From Caryophanales bacterium UBA5729 (GTDB lineage Bacteria > Bacillota_I > Bacilli_A > Izemoplasmatales > Hujiaoplasmataceae): a stretch of 49,349 nucleotides of DNA. Position numbers and translations under genes: made by a program. Under the pieces are notes generated by a model. It was not told where the DNA came from and made no database searches. It worked only from the letters and a program-made list of their open reading frames with translations. The DNA is taken from the NCBI GenBank assembly GCA_002419505.1, contig DIGF01000018.1:1-49349 (forward strand), written 5' to 3'. This document shows positions 32,501 to 41,661 of this stretch, piece after piece; position 1 is the first letter of the stretch, and each line of letters opens with the position of its first letter.

Positions 32501-33928
32501 ATGGAAAGAATTAATCGGCCTAATTTAAATACTGCCAGAAAAAGATCTCAAGAAGCGACAAAGACAATTGTCTATCAAAAGTTTGAAAATATTAAAAACA
32601 TCGGCAAGGGAAAAAAATATCTAATCCAAACCCATGGTTGTCAAGCGAATGAAGCAGATACTGAAGTTATCAGAGGTTTGCTTGAAGATCAAGGATTTAT
32701 ACCAACTAATGTCTTAGAAGCAGCTGACTTGGTTTTAATCAATACCTGTGCTATTCGTGAAAATGCTGAAAATAAGGTGTTTGGAGAACTGGGGAGATTA
32801 AAAAGTTATAAAAAAATCAATCCAGAGATGATTATTGCAGTTAGCGGTTGCATGCCTCAAGAAGAAGCTGTAGTTGAAAGAATCATGAAAAAGTATCAAC
32901 ATGTTGATTTGATTTTTGGAACGCATAATGTAAATAAATTAATTGAATATCTAGATTATGTAATCAGGGAAAAGAAACAATTGATTGAAGTTTATTCCAA
33001 AGAGGGAGATATTATTGAAGCCCTGCCTCAAGTTAGAGAAAATCGTTTCAAAGCCTGGGTTAATATCATGTTTGGTTGTGACGAATTTTGCACCTACTGC
33101 ATCGTACCTTATACTAGAGGCAAAGAAAGATCTCGTCGTAAAGAATATATTTTTGAGGAAGTAAATAACCTGCTTAAACAAGGTTACAAAGAGATTACTC
33201 TACTAGGGCAGAACGTCAACTCTTACGGCCTTGATTTTAATGATGAAAAATATAGTTTTGCAAATCTTTTAGAAGATTTAGCACGCCTACCAATCCCAAG
33301 AATTAAATTCACAACCTCTCATCCGAAGGATTTTTCTGATGAAATCATTGAGGTAATTGCAAAATACGATAATGTTATACCATATATTCACTTGCCTGTG
33401 CAGTCAGGTTCAAATGCTATATTAAAAAAAATGAACCGAAAATACACTAAAGAAAATTACTTGGAATTAGTGAATAAAATTTACGAGAAAGTCCCAAATA
33501 TAAGCTTAACCACAGATATCATAGTTGGTTTTCCTGGAGAAAGTGAAAATGATTTTCAAGAGACTCTAGATTTAGTTAAAAAAGCTAAATTTGAAGGCGC
33601 TTATACCTTTATTTATTCACCTCGTAAAGGAACTCCAGCAGCTGCATATGATAATGATGTCGAACCAGAAGTCGCTAAACAAAGACTTTACACGTTGAAT
33701 GATTTAGTTAATGATGGGTACTTGAGAGGTAATAAACGCTTTGAAGGGAAAAAAGTGAAAGTTTTAGTTGAAGGTTATTCTAAAACTAAAAACAATGTCT
33801 TAAGCGGTTATACTGAAAACAATAAATTAGTAAATTTTAAAGGTCCCGAATCAATAATCGGCGAAATCGTAGAAGTTGTGATTGAAAAGGCTAAAACTTG
33901 GTCTTTAGATGGGCAAATTATCGAATAA
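32501..33928 (+). CDS. miaB: tRNA-2-methylthio-N6-dimethylallyladenosine synthase MiaB
   Basis: 475 residues. The UPF0004 domain has three Cys for the auxiliary [4Fe-4S] cluster (Cys47 in THGCQANEAD, Cys83 in INTCAIRENAE, Cys117 in SGCMPQE). The radical-SAM CxxxCxxC is Cys193/197/200 (GCDEFCTYCIVPYTRG). A TRAM domain ends the protein (VLVEGYSKTKNNVLSGYTEN). It adds the methylthio group to i6A37 of tRNAs reading UNN codons. Its substrate is made by MiaA, encoded at 39660. Usual relatives read GCQMN; here Met is Ala, which is harmless. AGGAG precedes the ATG. Confidence 0.96.
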   Translation: MERINRPNLNTARKRSQEATKTIVYQKFENIKNIGKGKKYLIQTHGCQANEADTEVIRGLLEDQGFIPTNVLEAADLVLINTCAIRENAENKVFGELGRLKSYKKINPEMIIAVSGCMPQEEAVVERIMKKYQHVDLIFGTHNVNKLIEYLDYVIREKKQLIEVYSKEGDIIEALPQVRENRFKAWVNIMFGCDEFCTYCIVPYTRGKERSRRKEYIFEEVNNLLKQGYKEITLLGQNVNSYGLDFNDEKYSFANLLEDLARLPIPRIKFTTSHPKDFSDEIIEVIAKYDNVIPYIHLPVQSGSNAILKKMNRKYTKENYLELVNKIYEKVPNISLTTDIIVGFPGESENDFQETLDLVKKAKFEGAYTFIYSPRKGTPAAAYDNDVEPEVAKQRLYTLNDLVNDGYLRGNKRFEGKKVKVLVEGYSKTKNNVLSGYTENNKLVNFKGPESIIGEIVEVVIEKAKTWSLDGQIIE

Positions 33929-33929
33929 T

Positions 33930-33960
33930 AAAGAGAAGTTGAACAGACTTCTCTTTTTGT
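33930..33960 (+). terminator. Rho-independent terminator after miaB
   Basis: A 10-bp stem, AAAGAGAAGT (33930-33939) with ACTTCTCTTT (33947-33956), then T. Confidence 0.88.
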
Positions 33961-34023
33961 TTAACTATATAAAAATAAAAAAATAATAGGAAATCGCTAA
34001 ATTTATGAGTAGTTCTATTGAAA

Positions 34024-34052
34024 TTAATTTTCATTTATAGTAAGATTATAAT
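34024..34052 (+). promoter_or_regulatory. Possible promoter for the tail-anchored protein gene and mutSL
   Basis: TATAAT (34047-34052) with a weak TTAATT (34024-34029) at 17 bp. Confidence 0.5.
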
Positions 34053-34076
34053 ATCTTATAAAAAAAGGGTGATACT

Positions 34077-35333
34077 ATGAGTAAATTTAAAACTAATGAA
34101 GAGTTTTTTGATTTTTCGAAACTTTTAGTCGTTATACCTATCGAGGACCTAGTTAGATTACTTGAAAAACATGAAGTTAGATTGCCATTATATGTCCATC
34201 GTTTTTTGCTTAAGGAAACTATCAGATCAGAAGTATTTGAGCATAAACTATTTGAAACCTATACTGATGAACAAAAATATCGCTTAAGAGGTTATGATAA
34301 TTTCTCTATTTATTTGCTAGAAAAAATAATTGTAGATTACAATCTCGATTTTGATTTAGCTAAATATAAAGAAATGCTTTTAAACCTTTTGCATTTAAAT
34401 AAAGAAGCTTTAGTTATCAAATCTATTTTCTTTGCTGAACTGGAACAGTTAAAGCATAATTATACAGTTGATATTGAAGTTATGAAGTATTCTGATTTTA
34501 TGAGAATTGCCCATTCAATATTTTATGAACAACCAGGGTTTCTTGATGGTATTGATATTGACGATTGGACAGATGATATGCTCGCTTCATATACACTTGG
34601 CGATTTACGCGCTATGGGTGCTAAATATGAGGTTAAAATACCAAGAAGAATCAACAAAGGAAAACTCGTAGAAATCCTTACTGCTAAATTTAAATTATCT
34701 GCAGATGAAACTGAACTTTTAGAAACAAAATCAGTTCTTGAGTTAGAAATTTACGCTAAAGAAAAAGGCTTTAAAATTTCTATTGATCTTAAAAAGACTG
34801 ATATGATCGAATATATAAAATTTGCTCTAGGTATGTATAATAATTATCCAAAAGCTGATTTCTTTGACTATCATATTCCTTTAGTATCTGATGAAGCTCA
34901 AATTGAGGAAGATATTCTCGAGGAAATTGAAGAAGTTGAAGAGTATAACATCCCAGAAGAAATCCATGATGAAATAGAAACGGAAACTCTTCAAGAACCT
35001 GTGGAAGAGATTTTGCAAGATATCGAGATTACTGAGCCTGAAGAAGTAGCCGTTGAAGAACCGATTAAAGAAGAAGTTGAAGAAGAGTTAAAAATGGAAG
35101 AAACTGATGATATTGAGGTTCCTAGCGAACTTGTTAAAGCGCCTTCATTAGCTGATTCATCTTTATTGTCAGCTGAAGAAAAAGAACTTTTGGATGAAAA
35201 GATAAATCTTATTATTAAGAAATATTACAAGAAGAGAAAAACGACAAGAGTTATCTTTATAATATTAATTATTTTGGTTTTGGCTGTTGGAGCTTGGGCT
35301 GCATATACTTACCTACCGTTTTTTAATAATTAA
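34077..35333 (+). CDS. Tail-anchored membrane protein with SAP/Rho_N-like repeats and acidic linker
   Basis: 418 residues, no named family recognised. Three similar stretches of about 29 residues occur at 21-49, 173-201 and 219-247. The first two align without gaps, sharing DL, K-(H/Y)-EV-(R/K)-(L/I)-P and L-x-E. The third (SVLELEIYAKEKGFKI, then LKKTDMIEYI) reads like the SAP/HeH/Rho_N helix-extended-helix consensus, a DNA- or RNA-binding fold. An extremely acidic linker (about 272-348) follows, then a basic patch KKYYKKRKTTR and one C-terminal membrane helix (392-411). The topology puts the repeats in the cytosol, tethered to the membrane. It precedes mutS by 29 bases. Role unknown; nucleic-acid tethering is inferred. 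Confidence 0.7.
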   Translation: MSKFKTNEEFFDFSKLLVVIPIEDLVRLLEKHEVRLPLYVHRFLLKETIRSEVFEHKLFETYTDEQKYRLRGYDNFSIYLLEKIIVDYNLDFDLAKYKEMLLNLLHLNKEALVIKSIFFAELEQLKHNYTVDIEVMKYSDFMRIAHSIFYEQPGFLDGIDIDDWTDDMLASYTLGDLRAMGAKYEVKIPRRINKGKLVEILTAKFKLSADETELLETKSVLELEIYAKEKGFKISIDLKKTDMIEYIKFALGMYNNYPKADFFDYHIPLVSDEAQIEEDILEEIEEVEEYNIPEEIHDEIETETLQEPVEEILQDIEITEPEEVAVEEPIKEEVEEELKMEETDDIEVPSELVKAPSLADSSLLSAEEKELLDEKINLIIKKYYKKRKTTRVIFIILIILVLAVGAWAAYTYLPFFNN

Positions 35334-35362
35334 TTTGTTTTATCTTTAAGGAGTAAAGTGTT

Positions 35363-37945
35363 TTGAAGAATTTTGATGTAAATGACTATACACCGATGAT
35401 GCAACAATATTTACAGATAAAAAAAGACTATAGCGATTATATAGTCTTTTTTAGACTAGGTGACTTCTACGAGATGTTTTTCCAAGATGCAATTATTGCT
35501 TCTAAAGAGTTGGAAATTGTTTTGACTGGTAGAGATGCTGGAGTCGACGAGCGAGTTCCGATGTGTGGAGTGCCTTATCACGCGGTTAATCTATATTTAG
35601 AAAAACTCATTGAAAAGCGGTTTAAAGTTGCGATAGTTGAGCAGGTTGAAGATCCCCAAACAGCCAAAGGAATTGTAAAAAGGGAAGTTGTTAAATTAAT
35701 AACTCCAGGAACGATTATTGAAGACGGAGCTTTGGGACAAAAAGAGAATAATTACATCGTAGCGATTTATGAAAGCCCAGACATCTATATCTTAGCCTAT
35801 TCTGATTTATCTACGGGGGAAAATTATTTAGAGAAAATCCCTAAAGATACCAATATTCTCTTTAGCGAGATAATGAATTTAAATGTTAAAGAAGTTGTTA
35901 TATCTTCCGGTTTTAAAAATAAATATTTACGAACTAATCTTAAAAACCAAGAGATTACTTTATCAATATCAGATGATCTTAACTTAAAGAAATACTATCG
36001 CAATTTAGTTAACGATGTTTATGATAAGCATCTATTAAACGCTTTTGCTTTATTGGTAAATTATTTGGAATCAACGCAAAAAAAGGAATTGTTGCATTTA
36101 CAAAAAGTTCAAGTTTTTGAGTCGACAAGTTACCTAAGAATTGATAATAACTCCAAACGAAACTTGGAATTGACTGAGACCTTTATTTCTAAGTCGTCTA
36201 GCAACACCTTGTTTTGGCTTTTAGACAAATGTCAAACTGCGATGGGATCAAGATTCTTAAAACAATCAATTTTAAGACCATTGATTGATAAAATTATCAT
36301 AGCTAAACGCTACAGCTTGACTGAAGCTTTTAATAATAATTTTATTATTAGACAAGAGCTGATTGAGAACTTAAAAAAAGTTTATGATTTAGAGAGAATT
36401 GTCGGAAGAATTTCCTTTGGTAACGCGAATGCAAAAGATTTGGTTAATCTTAAGAAATCTTTACTAGCGATTCCGTTAATTAAAGACTTGTTAGTTCAAC
36501 TCGATAATCCGTATGCATCTGAATTGATTAGTGATATTACTGATTTTACAAGTTTAGCAAAAGAGATTGAAGATGCGCTCATCGATAACCCACCACTTTC
36601 GATTAAAGAGGGTAATTTTATTAAACCCGGATTTAGTAATGAATTAGATGAAATCAAAGAAATTCGTAAAAACGCAAAAAAATGGCTTGAAAGTTTTGTA
36701 GAAAAAGAAAGAGAAAGAACCAATATTCGCAAACTAAAGGTTGGCTATAACCGAGTTTTTGGTTACTATATTGAAGTTACCAAATCACAGATTGATCTAG
36801 TAAAGGATGAGTTCGGTTATGAGCGGAAACAAACCCTCTCTAATTCCGAGCGTTTCATCACCCAAGAACTTAAAGAAAAAGAAGCAATTATCTTAGGTTC
36901 TGAAGATGCGATAATCGATTTAGAGTATCAAATATTTGTCGAATTAAGAGAAAAGGTCAAAGAAAGAACTTTTGAATTACAATCTTTAGCAAAAACCATT
37001 TCGATGATTGATATGATAATTGCTTTTTCTGTTGTTTCGATGAATAATCGGTTTATCAAACCGGAAATAGTAAATAATAGAAATATTGAAATAATTAATG
37101 GTCGACACCCGGTAGTCGAAGCTTTACTGATTGAACCTTATGTAGCAAATTCACTATTTATGGATGAGAAGAATAATATCTTATTAATTACTGGTCCGAA
37201 CATGAGCGGTAAATCTACCTATATGAGACAGTTAGCAATGATAATTATCTTGGCTCAAGTCGGTTGTTTTGTTCCAGCGGAAAAAGCTAGTTTACCAATA
37301 TTTGATCAGATATTTACTCGGATTGGGGCAAGCGATGATTTAACTACTGGTAAATCGACTTTTATGGTAGAAATGTTAGAAGTAAACTATGCGCTTAAAA
37401 ACGCTACCTTAGACAGTTTGATTTTGTTTGATGAAATCGGTAGAGGAACAGCGACATATGACGGCATGGCATTAGCTCAAGCGATTATTGAGTATTGTCA
37501 CTATAAAATCAAGTGTAAGATTTTATTTTCAACCCATTATCATGAGCTAACTTATTTAGCTGATGGATTGCCGAATTTAACAAATATCCATGTTAAGGCT
37601 AAAGAAGAAAAAGGCAACATCGTTTTTCTTCATCAAGTCGAAGCTGGTCCTACAGATAAGAGTTATGGTGTACATGTTGCTAAGTTGGCAAATATGCCAA
37701 AAAGTATTATTTCTAGAGCTACTGAAATTTTAGAAGAACTAGAAAAAAATCATGGGAAAAATATCATCAAGCCACAAACGATTGATTTGTTTAATTATCT
37801 AGAATCAATTGAAGTATCAGCACAAGAGGAAAAGTATCAATCAATCGTCGATCAAATTAAGCAACTTGATATTCTCGAGTTAACACCGATGAAAGCATTG
37901 AACATCCTTAATGACATTATCGAAGAAATTAAAAAAATAGATTAA
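35363..37945 (+). CDS. mutS: DNA mismatch repair ATPase MutS
   Basis: 860 residues, full length. TTG start at 35363, nine bases after AAGGAG. The mismatch-reading motif is FYEMF in the N-terminal domain. The ABC-type ATPase has Walker A GPNMSGKST at 611-619, signature region ASDDLTTGKSTFMVEM, Walker B LILFDEIGRGT and STHYHEL. The C-terminal helix-turn-helix is present, with only a short tail after it. It scans DNA for mismatches and recruits MutL, whose gene starts 14 bases later. Confidence 0.98.
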   Translation: MKNFDVNDYTPMMQQYLQIKKDYSDYIVFFRLGDFYEMFFQDAIIASKELEIVLTGRDAGVDERVPMCGVPYHAVNLYLEKLIEKRFKVAIVEQVEDPQTAKGIVKREVVKLITPGTIIEDGALGQKENNYIVAIYESPDIYILAYSDLSTGENYLEKIPKDTNILFSEIMNLNVKEVVISSGFKNKYLRTNLKNQEITLSISDDLNLKKYYRNLVNDVYDKHLLNAFALLVNYLESTQKKELLHLQKVQVFESTSYLRIDNNSKRNLELTETFISKSSSNTLFWLLDKCQTAMGSRFLKQSILRPLIDKIIIAKRYSLTEAFNNNFIIRQELIENLKKVYDLERIVGRISFGNANAKDLVNLKKSLLAIPLIKDLLVQLDNPYASELISDITDFTSLAKEIEDALIDNPPLSIKEGNFIKPGFSNELDEIKEIRKNAKKWLESFVEKERERTNIRKLKVGYNRVFGYYIEVTKSQIDLVKDEFGYERKQTLSNSERFITQELKEKEAIILGSEDAIIDLEYQIFVELREKVKERTFELQSLAKTISMIDMIIAFSVVSMNNRFIKPEIVNNRNIEIINGRHPVVEALLIEPYVANSLFMDEKNNILLITGPNMSGKSTYMRQLAMIIILAQVGCFVPAEKASLPIFDQIFTRIGASDDLTTGKSTFMVEMLEVNYALKNATLDSLILFDEIGRGTATYDGMALAQAIIEYCHYKIKCKILFSTHYHELTYLADGLPNLTNIHVKAKEEKGNIVFLHQVEAGPTDKSYGVHVAKLANMPKSIISRATEILEELEKNHGKNIIKPQTIDLFNYLESIEVSAQEEKYQSIVDQIKQLDILELTPMKALNILNDIIEEIKKID

Positions 37946-37959
37946 ACTAAGGAATAATT

Positions 37960-39660
37960 ATGGGTATTATTAGAAAATTAGACGCAAATATCGCTAATAA
38001 AATCGCAGCTGGCGAGGTTATTGAAAAATTAGCGAATGTTGTGAAAGAATTAGTCGAAAATTCAATCGATGCTGAAGCAACTAAAGTAGATATTAATTTA
38101 GTTGACAGCGGCATGAAATCTATCAGCGTCACTGATAACGGTAAAGGCATGGACGAAAGTGATGCTTTTTTGGCGTTTGAAAGACACGCAACCTCTAAGA
38201 TAAGTAATATCAATGATTTATTTCGAATTCAATCTTTAGGGTTTAGAGGCGAAGCTTTACCTTCCATCGCTGCAATTGCTAGAGTAGATTTAAAAACATC
38301 TAATGGCGAAGAGGGAATTAATGTTATCTTTGAAGATGGACGCTTAATTGAAAAGAAAACGGCAGTTATTAACCAGGGAACGAGAATTGAAGTCACTCGG
38401 TTGTTTTATTCAACGCCTGCACGTTTTAAATATTTGAAATCACCTCAATATGAATTATCGGTAATAGTTAACTTGGTTAATGGTTTTGCTTTAGCAAATC
38501 CCAATATCAGTTTTAAGTTAACAAATGATAATAAATTGCTTTTTGTCTCTCAAGGTAATGACTCTATCCCGAATCTAATTACTCAGATATACGGACCCCA
38601 GGTTGCAAGGTCTTTAATTTATTTTGAAGCTGAAAATCGCGATTACCATGTCTACGGATACACAACGAATCCAATCGTCAATCGTTCATCCAAAAATTAT
38701 ATCAATATTGTTGTTAATAACCGGCTTATTAATAATGCGGATATCGTCAATGCTATCAGTGATGCATATGAGCAGTTATTGCCGAAGAATCGCTATCCAA
38801 TTGCGATTGTTTATGTTGAAGTAGATCCGTTATTGATTGATGTTAATATTCATCCAAGAAAACAAGAAATCAAATTTTCGGAAAAAGATAAACTTATTAA
38901 ATTAATCAAAAATATTATCTTAGAAAAACTTGAAGTTACCAATATTTATCAAAAGCCTTCAGATGATTTTACACAAACGAAAATGGCTTTTTATGAAGAA
39001 AGCATAAAAGATTATGATAAAACAACTCTAGACAAAAAGCCAGTCTTCAATAAAGATAATTTTGAAAGCTCTGGGGAAAAAGCGATACTAGATTTAAAAT
39101 ATATCGGGCAGTATAGCGGAACTTATTTGCTTTGGCAGAATGAAGTTGGGTTATATCTTTTGGATCAGCATGCTGCAGCGGAAAGAATTAGATATGAAAA
39201 GTATTTAAAGCAAATGAATGCTAGAAATAACCAAATTCAAGAATTGATGGTTCCTTTGAAATTAGAATTAGGGAATGATGTAGTTATAGTCTTGGAAGAA
39301 AATCTTGATATAATTCAAGAACTAGGAATTAAAATAGCTATTGAAGATAATCAAATTCTTGTTTTCGAAGTTCCAAACTGGTTTCCTAAAGGCTTTGAAG
39401 AAGTTTATGTAGAAGCAATAATCATGGCTGTTTTAGATGATAAAACTCTTGAAAAATCAATGTTTATCGATGATTTAGCGAAATTGTTAGCCTGTAAACA
39501 TTCTTTGAAAGCTAATCATTATATCACTAAACTCGAAGCCGAAGAGTTATTGAAAGAACTTAGAAAATGTGAAAGACCTCATACTTGTCCGCACGGTAGA
39601 CCAATCATCGTCGAAATAAGCATTAAACAAATAGAGTACTGGTTTAATCGGGTGATATAG
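37960..39660 (+). CDS. mutL: DNA mismatch repair protein MutL with endonuclease motif
   Basis: 566 residues. The N-terminal GHKL ATPase has KIAAGEVIEK, NSIDAEA, DNGKGM, and RHATSKI with FRGEALPSI. The C-terminal domain keeps the endonuclease metal site DQHAAAERIRYEK (from Asp402), plus ACKHSLKA and CPHGRP, which complete it. This is the nicking type used by bacteria without MutH. The linker is short. The stop TAG shares its last base with the GTG start of miaA. Confidence 0.97.
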   Translation: MGIIRKLDANIANKIAAGEVIEKLANVVKELVENSIDAEATKVDINLVDSGMKSISVTDNGKGMDESDAFLAFERHATSKISNINDLFRIQSLGFRGEALPSIAAIARVDLKTSNGEEGINVIFEDGRLIEKKTAVINQGTRIEVTRLFYSTPARFKYLKSPQYELSVIVNLVNGFALANPNISFKLTNDNKLLFVSQGNDSIPNLITQIYGPQVARSLIYFEAENRDYHVYGYTTNPIVNRSSKNYINIVVNNRLINNADIVNAISDAYEQLLPKNRYPIAIVYVEVDPLLIDVNIHPRKQEIKFSEKDKLIKLIKNIILEKLEVTNIYQKPSDDFTQTKMAFYEESIKDYDKTTLDKKPVFNKDNFESSGEKAILDLKYIGQYSGTYLLWQNEVGLYLLDQHAAAERIRYEKYLKQMNARNNQIQELMVPLKLELGNDVVIVLEENLDIIQELGIKIAIEDNQILVFEVPNWFPKGFEEVYVEAIIMAVLDDKTLEKSMFIDDLAKLLACKHSLKANHYITKLEAEELLKELRKCERPHTCPHGRPIIVEISIKQIEYWFNRVI

Positions 39661-40544
39661 TGGATATTTTAATGATTGTTGGCCCAACAGCTGTGGGGAA
39701 GACAAAGTTAAGCATTGCTTTGGCAAAAGCTTTTAATGGGGAAATTATTAATGGCGACGCCATGCAATTTTATCGAGGGTTAGATATCGGCACCGCTAAG
39801 ATTAAAACTGAAGAAAAACAAGGTGTTAAGCATCACTTGATAGATATCTTGGAGCCTGAAGATAGTTTTTCAGTTGCTCATTATCAAAAATTAGTTAGGG
39901 AAAAAATTGCTGAAATAAAAGTTCAAGGTAAACTGCCAATTGTTGTTGGTGGCAGTGGCTTGTATCTAAACGCCGTGTTATATGATTATCAATTCTTAGG
40001 AAATGAAAGATTAAATGATTCTGAAGAAAAATTCGCTGAATTTAGCACTGATCAATTAGCGAAAATCTTGATTGAAAAATCGCCAAAGATTGCTCAAAAA
40101 ACCGATTTGTCAAATCGCAGAAGAGTAATTAGAGCGTTGGAAAAACAAGAAAGTGATTTACAAGAATCATTTTCACAATATTATGATAGAGCGCTGGTTA
40201 TTGGCTTAAATCTTGATAGAAAAACCCTTTATCAAAGAATTGATCAAAGGGTTGATTTAATGATAAAAGCAGGGCTTATAGAAGAGGTTAAAAAGCTTCA
40301 TACAAGCAAAAATAAATCGCAAGCGACTCAAGCTATTGGTTATAAAGAACTTTTTCAATATTTAGATGGAGAAATTACTTTTGAACAAGCGATTGATTTA
40401 GTAAAAAGAAATTCTCGAAGATATGCAAAACGGCAATTGACTTGGTTTCGAAATAAAATGGAAGTTAGTTGGTTTGATGTTGATTTAGAAAACTTTGATT
40501 TAACCGTAGGTCAAGTGATTGACAAAATAAAAGAAGAAGTTTGA
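39660..40544 (+). CDS. miaA: tRNA dimethylallyltransferase MiaA
   Basis: 294 residues from GTG 39660, overlapping mutL by one base. P-loop GPTAVGKT at 8-15, INGDAMQFYRGLDIGTAK (substrate-tRNA contact), HHLIDILEP, and VVGGSGLYLNAVLYD. C-terminal RRYAKRQLTWFRN binds tRNA. It isopentenylates A37 of UNN-decoding tRNAs, giving the substrate for MiaB. Grouping miaB, mutS, mutL and miaA is a common Firmicutes arrangement. The terminator stem includes its stop codon. Confidence 0.97.
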   Translation: MDILMIVGPTAVGKTKLSIALAKAFNGEIINGDAMQFYRGLDIGTAKIKTEEKQGVKHHLIDILEPEDSFSVAHYQKLVREKIAEIKVQGKLPIVVGGSGLYLNAVLYDYQFLGNERLNDSEEKFAEFSTDQLAKILIEKSPKIAQKTDLSNRRRVIRALEKQESDLQESFSQYYDRALVIGLNLDRKTLYQRIDQRVDLMIKAGLIEEVKKLHTSKNKSQATQAIGYKELFQYLDGEITFEQAIDLVKRNSRRYAKRQLTWFRNKMEVSWFDVDLENFDLTVGQVIDKIKEEV

Positions 40545-40565
40545 CTTCTTCTTTGTCTTTTTTAT
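40530..40565 (+). terminator. Terminator after miaA
   Basis: An 11-bp stem (40530-40540 with 40544-40554), loop TTG, then GTCTTTTTTATT. The A-rich side may also serve the convergent rhodanese gene. Confidence 0.85.
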
Positions 40566-40568
40566 TAA

Positions 40569-40967
40569 CTACTTTTTAGGAAATGGCCATTCATTAAGAC
40601 CGCCTATTAAAATATAGACAGGTTTAAAGCCTTTTTTCATCATTTTTTTACCGACATTTTTTACTTTACCATAACTGCTACTTCCATATAGAAAAACTGG
40701 TTGGTCTTTCCTAAGCAAATGTAAGCTTTGAAAAATATCGCGATTAGGAAAATTGCGGCTCCCATTAATTTTCTCTTTGGCAAACTCTTCTTTTGTTCTG
40801 ATGTCGATTAATTGCCCTTTTCTCATGTTTGCACGGAACTCTTCAGCTTCTAAAAAGATTGGTTTGATGTTTCCTGAACTGCGTTTAAAAGCAATCAAAA
40901 GCCCAATAGCGATACCTAATGCGATTGGGATAATAAAACTACTAAAATCGATACTTGATAAAAACAT
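40569..40967 (-). CDS. Membrane-anchored rhodanese-like protein lacking the active-site Cys
   Basis: 132 residues from ATG 40967, with AGGTGA just upstream; the 131 codons open before it carry no start signal. A single membrane helix at about 10-27 (SFIIPIALGIAIGLLIAF) precedes a rhodanese fold: GQLIDIRTKEEFAKEKINGSRNFP and the end GGLNEWPFPKK. The active loop, normally starting with Cys after 'VY', reads VFLYGSSSYGK, so Gly95 replaces the nucleophile and sulfur transfer is not expected. It resembles YqhL-like proteins of Firmicutes. Binding or scaffolding at the membrane is the remaining role. Its promoter is divergent from efp's. Confidence 0.85.
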   Translation of the reverse strand: MFLSSIDFSSFIIPIALGIAIGLLIAFKRSSGNIKPIFLEAEEFRANMRKGQLIDIRTKEEFAKEKINGSRNFPNRDIFQSLHLLRKDQPVFLYGSSSYGKVKNVGKKMMKKGFKPVYILIGGLNEWPFPKK

Positions 40968-40994
40968 ACTATCACCTCTATTTAAGTCATTAAT

Positions 40995-41023
40995 ATTATA
41001 GTAGAGTTGAAATCTATTGTCAA
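40995..41023 (-). promoter_or_regulatory. Sigma-A promoter for the rhodanese-like gene
   Basis: Minus strand: TTGACA (41023-41018), 17-bp spacer, TATAAT (41000-40995), consensus-perfect. Confidence 0.88.
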
Positions 41024-41033
41024 TAAAACAATT

Positions 41034-41062
41034 TTGTATTATAATATCTTTTGTTATATAAT
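41034..41062 (+). promoter_or_regulatory. Sigma-A promoter for efp
   Basis: TTGTAT (41034-41039), 17-bp spacer, TATAAT (41057-41062), back-to-back with the minus-strand promoter. Confidence 0.8.
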
Positions 41063-41078
41063 ATATAGGAGTGAAATA

Positions 41079-41639
41079 ATGATTACAACTAATGATTTTA
41101 AAACCGGAATTACAATTGAATACGAAGATAGCATCTATCAAGTTATCGAATTCCAACATGTTAAACCTGGAAAAGGTAGTGCATTTGTAAGAACTAAACT
41201 TAGAGATCTGAGAACCGGAGCAGTAATAGATAAGACTTTCAACTCGGGAATAAAGATTGAAACTGCAATGATCGAAAAATCTGAGATGCAATATCTTTAT
41301 AAAAACAGTGATACGCATGTTTTTATGAATAATGAAACTTATGAGCAAATTGAACTGCACGAGAGCAGATTGGAAAATGAGTTAGTTTATCTAGTAGAGG
41401 GAATGAATATTACAATTATTACTTATGGAAATGAAATTTTAGGAATTGAGTTACCTGAGAAAGTGATTTTAGAAGTAGTTGAAACAGCAGGAGGAGCAAA
41501 GGGGAACACAACCTCTAACGCTACTAAAGAAGCTGTTACTAATACTGGATTGCGTTTATCTGTGCCTTTATTTATCAATGAAGGCGAAAAAATCGTTGTA
41601 TCTACAGCAACTGGTAGATATGATACAAGAGCAAAATAG
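41079..41639 (+). CDS. efp: Translation elongation factor P
   Basis: 186 residues from ATG 41079 with AGGAG seven bases upstream. The three-barrel EF-P shape is clear: KOW-like domain with the tip loop KPGKGSAF (Lys32 at the modification position), then NETYEQIEL, and the C-terminal signature NATKEAVTNTGLRLSVPLFI, then GEKIVVSTATGRY. It enters the ribosomal E site and relieves stalls at polyproline. The PGKG tip matches Bacillus-type EF-P. No modification enzyme (EpmA, EarP) is in the window. Confidence 0.97.
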   Translation: MITTNDFKTGITIEYEDSIYQVIEFQHVKPGKGSAFVRTKLRDLRTGAVIDKTFNSGIKIETAMIEKSEMQYLYKNSDTHVFMNNETYEQIELHESRLENELVYLVEGMNITIITYGNEILGIELPEKVILEVVETAGGAKGNTTSNATKEAVTNTGLRLSVPLFINEGEKIVVSTATGRYDTRAK

Positions 41640-41661
41640 TTTTTAAAGGGAGTGATTTTTT

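Noticed and set aside
33963..34023. Riboswitch before the tail-anchored protein gene
   Set aside because: A/T-rich with no recognisable aptamer motif or stable stem.
40968..41360. N-terminal extension of the rhodanese-like gene
   Set aside because: It would run over the divergent promoters and the start of efp; ATG 40967 has a proper ribosome-binding site.
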